A stretch of 7,801 nucleotides of DNA from Acidimicrobiales bacterium (GTDB taxonomy: Bacteria; Actinomycetota; Acidimicrobiia; Acidimicrobiales; Palsa-688): NCBI GenBank assembly GCA_030039575.1, contig JASHVH010000143.1:1-7801 (forward strand). Reading direction: 5' to 3'. Below, piece after piece: positions 5,325 to 7,801 of this stretch; positions within the stretch are counted from its first letter, which is position 1; every line of letters starts with the position of its first letter. The translations under genes and the position numbers were made by a program. The notes beneath the pieces were generated by a model. The model had not been told where the DNA came from. It saw only the letters and a list, made by a program, of their open reading frames with translations, and ran no database searches.

Positions 5325-6650
5325 CTACGGGGTCTGGTCAAGGCGTCGGGTAGGAAGGCCCGGGCGCCGATTGGTGAGGGCGTCACTGCCCGCGAATTGA
5401 GCCCGGCTGCCCGCCGTCGCCTCGATCTCGAGCAGACGGTTCCATTTCGCCGTGCGCTCCGAACGAGTGGTGGAGCCCACTTTGATCTGGCCGGCGCGCC
5501 ACCCCACGGCCAGGTCGGCCAGCCAGCTGTCCTCCGTGTCCCCTGAACGCGCCGACACGATCGTGGCGTAGCCCGCACCCTGGGCTGCCCGCAGGACGTC
5601 CTCGGCCCGGGTGATGGTGCCGGCCTGGTTCGGTTTGACCAGGACGGCATTGGCAACGTCATCTGCGATCCCTCGCCGGAGCCGATCGAGTTGAGTGGCG
5701 AACAGGTCGTCGCCAACCAACTGCCGCCCGCCGTCCATCAGGATGCCCGCGTCGCGCCATCCGGCCCAATCGTCCTCGGCCAGGACATCTTCGAGGGAAA
5801 CGACGGGGTACCGCTCGCACCAACCGGCCAGCTCTAAAAGCCAACCGTCAGAAGGCAAAGCACGACCCTCGGACCTGAGCTGGTAGGTGGTCCCGTCGAA
5901 GATCTGGTTGGCGGCCACGTCTATGGCCAGAGCGACCTGTTCGCCGGGGACGAGACCAGCCCGGGAAATCCCCTCTGTAACCAAGGCCAGGGCGGCTTCG
6001 TTGGTGGCGAGGCCGCCGGCCAAGCCCCCTTCGTCGGCCACCAGCGCCGAGTTCCCGCCGGCGGCGTCGAGCAGTTCGGCACTGCCCGCACGGGCCCGCC
6101 AGGCCCACTCCATCGATTGGGCGAAACTGCCGGCACCGACGGGCACGGCGAGGACATCCTGGATGTCAAGGGCACGGCCGGCGTGCGCCCCGCCGGAGAC
6201 CACATTGACCATCGGCAAAGGGAGCAGCGGTTCTTCCCCGCTGTCCAGTACCTGCCATAGCGGCCGTCCGAGCCCGTTCGCGCCGGCCACCGTCACAGCG
6301 ACCGAAAGGGCCAAGACGGAGTTCGCTCCGAGGCGGCCGAGGCCGGCCGTCCCGTCCAGTTCCTCCATGACGGCGTCAACCCCCGCCCGGTCCACGGCGT
6401 CCATTCCCACCACCGCCGGAGCCAGGACGTCGTTCAAGTTCCGCACGGCATTACTGACCCCGAAACCACCGAAGCGGTCGTCCCGGTCCCGTAACTCGAC
6501 CGCTTCGTGACTGCCGGTCGAAGCCCCGGAGGGCACTATGGCACGGCCCTGCGCCCCGCCGGCGAGCCGAACGCGGCAGCCGACCGTCGGCCGGCCCCGT
6601 GAATCGAACGCCTCCCAGGCAAAAACGCCGGCGACCCGGGTACCTCTCAT
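5325..6650 (-). CDS. Divergent enolase paralogue with altered active site
   Basis: A 441-aa protein aligning end to end with enolase. N-terminal landmarks are FDSRGRPTV and PSGASTGSHEAVELRD, holding the mobile-loop Ser. Numbered from ATG 6650, it keeps H156 (GGAHAG), E207 (DEGG), metal ligands D244 (AIDVAAN), E287 (SLED) and D314 (VGDD), general base K339 (VKPNQAGT) and K390 (GQIKVGS). Three conserved positions differ. NGGEHA is SGGAHA, the catalytic Glu of DIQEF (yeast E168) is D165, and the His of SHRSGETED (yeast H373) is A367 (codon at 5550-5552). It retains enolase chemistry elements but may use another substrate or have low 2-phosphoglycerate activity. A bacterium with such a copy would normally also have a housekeeping enolase. 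ATG 6650 overlaps the kinase stop as ATGA; a TTG at 6656 adds two residues. No good ribosome site precedes it, which fits coupled reinitiation. Enolase relatives are known in phosphinothricin-type phosphonate biosynthesis, but no other such genes are seen here. Confidence 0.87.
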   Translation of the reverse strand: MRGTRVAGVFAWEAFDSRGRPTVGCRVRLAGGAQGRAIVPSGASTGSHEAVELRDRDDRFGGFGVSNAVRNLNDVLAPAVVGMDAVDRAGVDAVMEELDGTAGLGRLGANSVLALSVAVTVAGANGLGRPLWQVLDSGEEPLLPLPMVNVVSGGAHAGRALDIQDVLAVPVGAGSFAQSMEWAWRARAGSAELLDAAGGNSALVADEGGLAGGLATNEAALALVTEGISRAGLVPGEQVALAIDVAANQIFDGTTYQLRSEGRALPSDGWLLELAGWCERYPVVSLEDVLAEDDWAGWRDAGILMDGGRQLVGDDLFATQLDRLRRGIADDVANAVLVKPNQAGTITRAEDVLRAAQGAGYATIVSARSGDTEDSWLADLAVGWRAGQIKVGSTTRSERTAKWNRLLEIEATAGSRAQFAGSDALTNRRPGLPTRRLDQTP

Positions 6651-7675
6651 TCGCAAGCCAGGTGGCGAACCTCGCCGAGGTCGACGAGCTTCCCGGGCGG
6701 TTCTACGAGCAGCAACTCCCCAAACCTCCTGACCCGGGCCTGCTCATCGGCCGACAGGTACTCGGCAGGTGATTTCCCGTCAACTCGGGCCAGCAAAAGA
6801 CAGCCGACGTGGCCCAGGACGTAGGGCCAAGACGGGAGCAGTTCGGCTGGCGCTCCCGCCTCGTAGGTAGTGGCGAAGTCGGCCGCACACCGGTCGTACG
6901 CGGGCGCAAGTTCAGGCCGGTGCACGGACTTGAGCATCAAATGGCAGAGCAGGAAGGCCACGTCGAAGGCGGGGTCGCCCAAGTGGGCGACCTCGAAGTC
7001 GATGACCCACAGATCGGGTTGGGGGCCGACCAGGACGTTCTTCGGGGAGAAATCGCCATGCACCAAACACAACTTCCGGGCCAGCATCTCGTCCGCAAGT
7101 GCGAGCACGGCGCCCGAAACGGAAGGGAGTCGCTGAGCAATCGTCCGGTAATAGGGCTCGACTCTTAGCGCCTCGAAGCGCTCTTGCTGATAGAGGCGCT
7201 CGGACAGCCGGGCCCCGTGCAATGTGGCGTTATGCCACCGGGACAGGAGCGAGCCTAACCTGGCCGCCCGTTCGTAGTCGGCCGTCCCGCAAAGCAATAA
7301 TGACTTCCAGTCCTCCCAGTCGCTGGGGGCTCGCTCGACCACGAGGGCGCACCGCTCCGGGTCGCGGTCAAGCACCCGCGGCACGGCCCCAGGCGTCAGC
7401 CGGCCGGCGAGGTCAAGCGCTTCTGCCTCGGCCAACGCCCGGTCGCGCGGCGCCCACCACGGGTCCGCGACGCGCAGGCGCCCCAAAGCTTGTTTGACCA
7501 CCATCGACCCTGGGCCTTCGCCCACGGCGAGCACGATATTGGACACGCCTCCGCCCAGGGACCGGACCACGCTGCCCGCGGGCGGCCCCAGGCCCCTCTC
7601 CGACAGGTAAGCGAGGACGTTGTGGGCATCGAGTACATCATCGTCGTTATCGGTGGCGTGGCGAAAATTGGTCAT
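6647..7675 (-). CDS. APH-family small-molecule kinase (phosphotransferase)
   Basis: A 342-aa kinase of the aminoglycoside-phosphotransferase/choline-kinase fold. The Gly-rich loop GGGVSN is at residues 41-46. The ATP-binding Lys is K61 (VVKQAL), and a helix Glu is near 83-85. The Brenner motif HGDFSPKN has H206, catalytic D208 and N213. The metal motif is IDFEVAHLGDPAFD, with D226, D234 and D238. The stretch KQALGRLRV, then W and R before the Glu helix, recalls methylthioribose kinases, but the family is too broad to assign a substrate. It is coupled by ATGA to the enolase paralogue, so phosphorylation of a small hydroxylated metabolite before an enolase-type step is a reasonable inference. 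Chromosomal context gives no support for aminoglycoside resistance. The start is ATG 7675 (TNFRHATDNDD); the acidic N-terminus is poorly conserved, and no Shine-Dalgarno lies at normal spacing. Confidence 0.85.
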   Translation of the reverse strand: MTNFRHATDNDDDVLDAHNVLAYLSERGLGPPAGSVVRSLGGGVSNIVLAVGEGPGSMVVKQALGRLRVADPWWAPRDRALAEAEALDLAGRLTPGAVPRVLDRDPERCALVVERAPSDWEDWKSLLLCGTADYERAARLGSLLSRWHNATLHGARLSERLYQQERFEALRVEPYYRTIAQRLPSVSGAVLALADEMLARKLCLVHGDFSPKNVLVGPQPDLWVIDFEVAHLGDPAFDVAFLLCHLMLKSVHRPELAPAYDRCAADFATTYEAGAPAELLPSWPYVLGHVGCLLLARVDGKSPAEYLSADEQARVRRFGELLLVEPPGKLVDLGEVRHLACE

Positions 7676-7699
7676 GTTTGGGGCTGGGAAAGGTTTCCT

Positions 7700-7728
7700 T
7701 TTATCGGTCCCGAGGGGATCATCCTCAA
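7700..7728 (-). promoter_or_regulatory. Candidate promoter for the kinase-enolase operon
   Basis: On the minus strand TTGAGG (7723-7728) and GATAAA (7700-7705) are separated by 17 nt, similar to -35 TTGACA and -10 TATAAT. The predicted transcription start would be near 7692-7694, giving a leader of only about 18 nt before ATG 7675. The match is modest and rests on inspection alone. Confidence 0.35.
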
Positions 7729-7801
7729 CTGGAGGAGTACGGCATCCACTTGTCTACTCTTTGGCGCGACCCCGCGGGAAGGACGGCGCGGAGCACGGAG
7801 T

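Noticed and set aside
5325..6650. Annotation as the housekeeping glycolytic enolase
   Set aside because: Substitutions at the catalytic Glu and His positions, and pairing with a kinase rather than usual enolase neighbours, make this doubtful; a genome-wide search would decide.
6647..7675. Annotation as an aminoglycoside resistance kinase
   Set aside because: The APH fold covers many metabolic kinases, and the gene is coupled to a metabolic enzyme with no mobile-element context.

Overview
This is a high-GC window, roughly two thirds G+C by eye. It has dense gene packing, ATGA start/stop overlaps, several TTG starts and long spurious antisense ORFs. The protein family types, especially the short bacterial homogentisate dioxygenase and the APH-family kinase, suggest an Actinomycetota genome, perhaps an acidimicrobial or marine lineage. 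That placement is inference. No tRNA, rRNA, CRISPR array, transposase or integrase is visible.

Layout. (1) Positions 1-1955, plus strand: the end of tyrosine/homogentisate catabolism, with the C-terminal part of fumarylacetoacetase (cut by the window edge) overlapping homogentisate 1,2-dioxygenase by 4 bp. (2) Positions 2033-4230, minus strand: an enolase-superfamily dipeptide epimerase (L-Ala-D/L-Glu epimerase type), translationally coupled by ATGA to a class-C-beta-lactamase-fold serine hydrolase that resembles muramyl-L-alanine amidases. (3) Diverging from that pair, about 4368/4407-5312, plus strand: a class-A-beta-lactamase-fold serine hydrolase that lacks a recognisable deacylating Glu. 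A 29-nt hairpin/inverted repeat lies in the divergent intergenic region. (4) Positions 5325-7675, minus strand: an APH-fold small-molecule kinase coupled by ATGA to a divergent enolase paralogue with altered active-site residues.

Working together. Region 1 converts homogentisate to maleylacetoacetate and later hydrolyses fumarylacetoacetate to fumarate and acetoacetate; the isomerase between these steps is not in the window. Regions 2 and 3 contain two different cytosolic-looking serine hydrolases and an epimerase, which fits salvage of cell-wall-derived peptides. Region 4 is the least explained part: a kinase feeding a modified enolase could be a two-step phosphorylate-then-eliminate route on an unknown hydroxy acid. 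Regions 2-4 are the most promising places for an undescribed pathway, but every function there is inferred from motifs read by eye.
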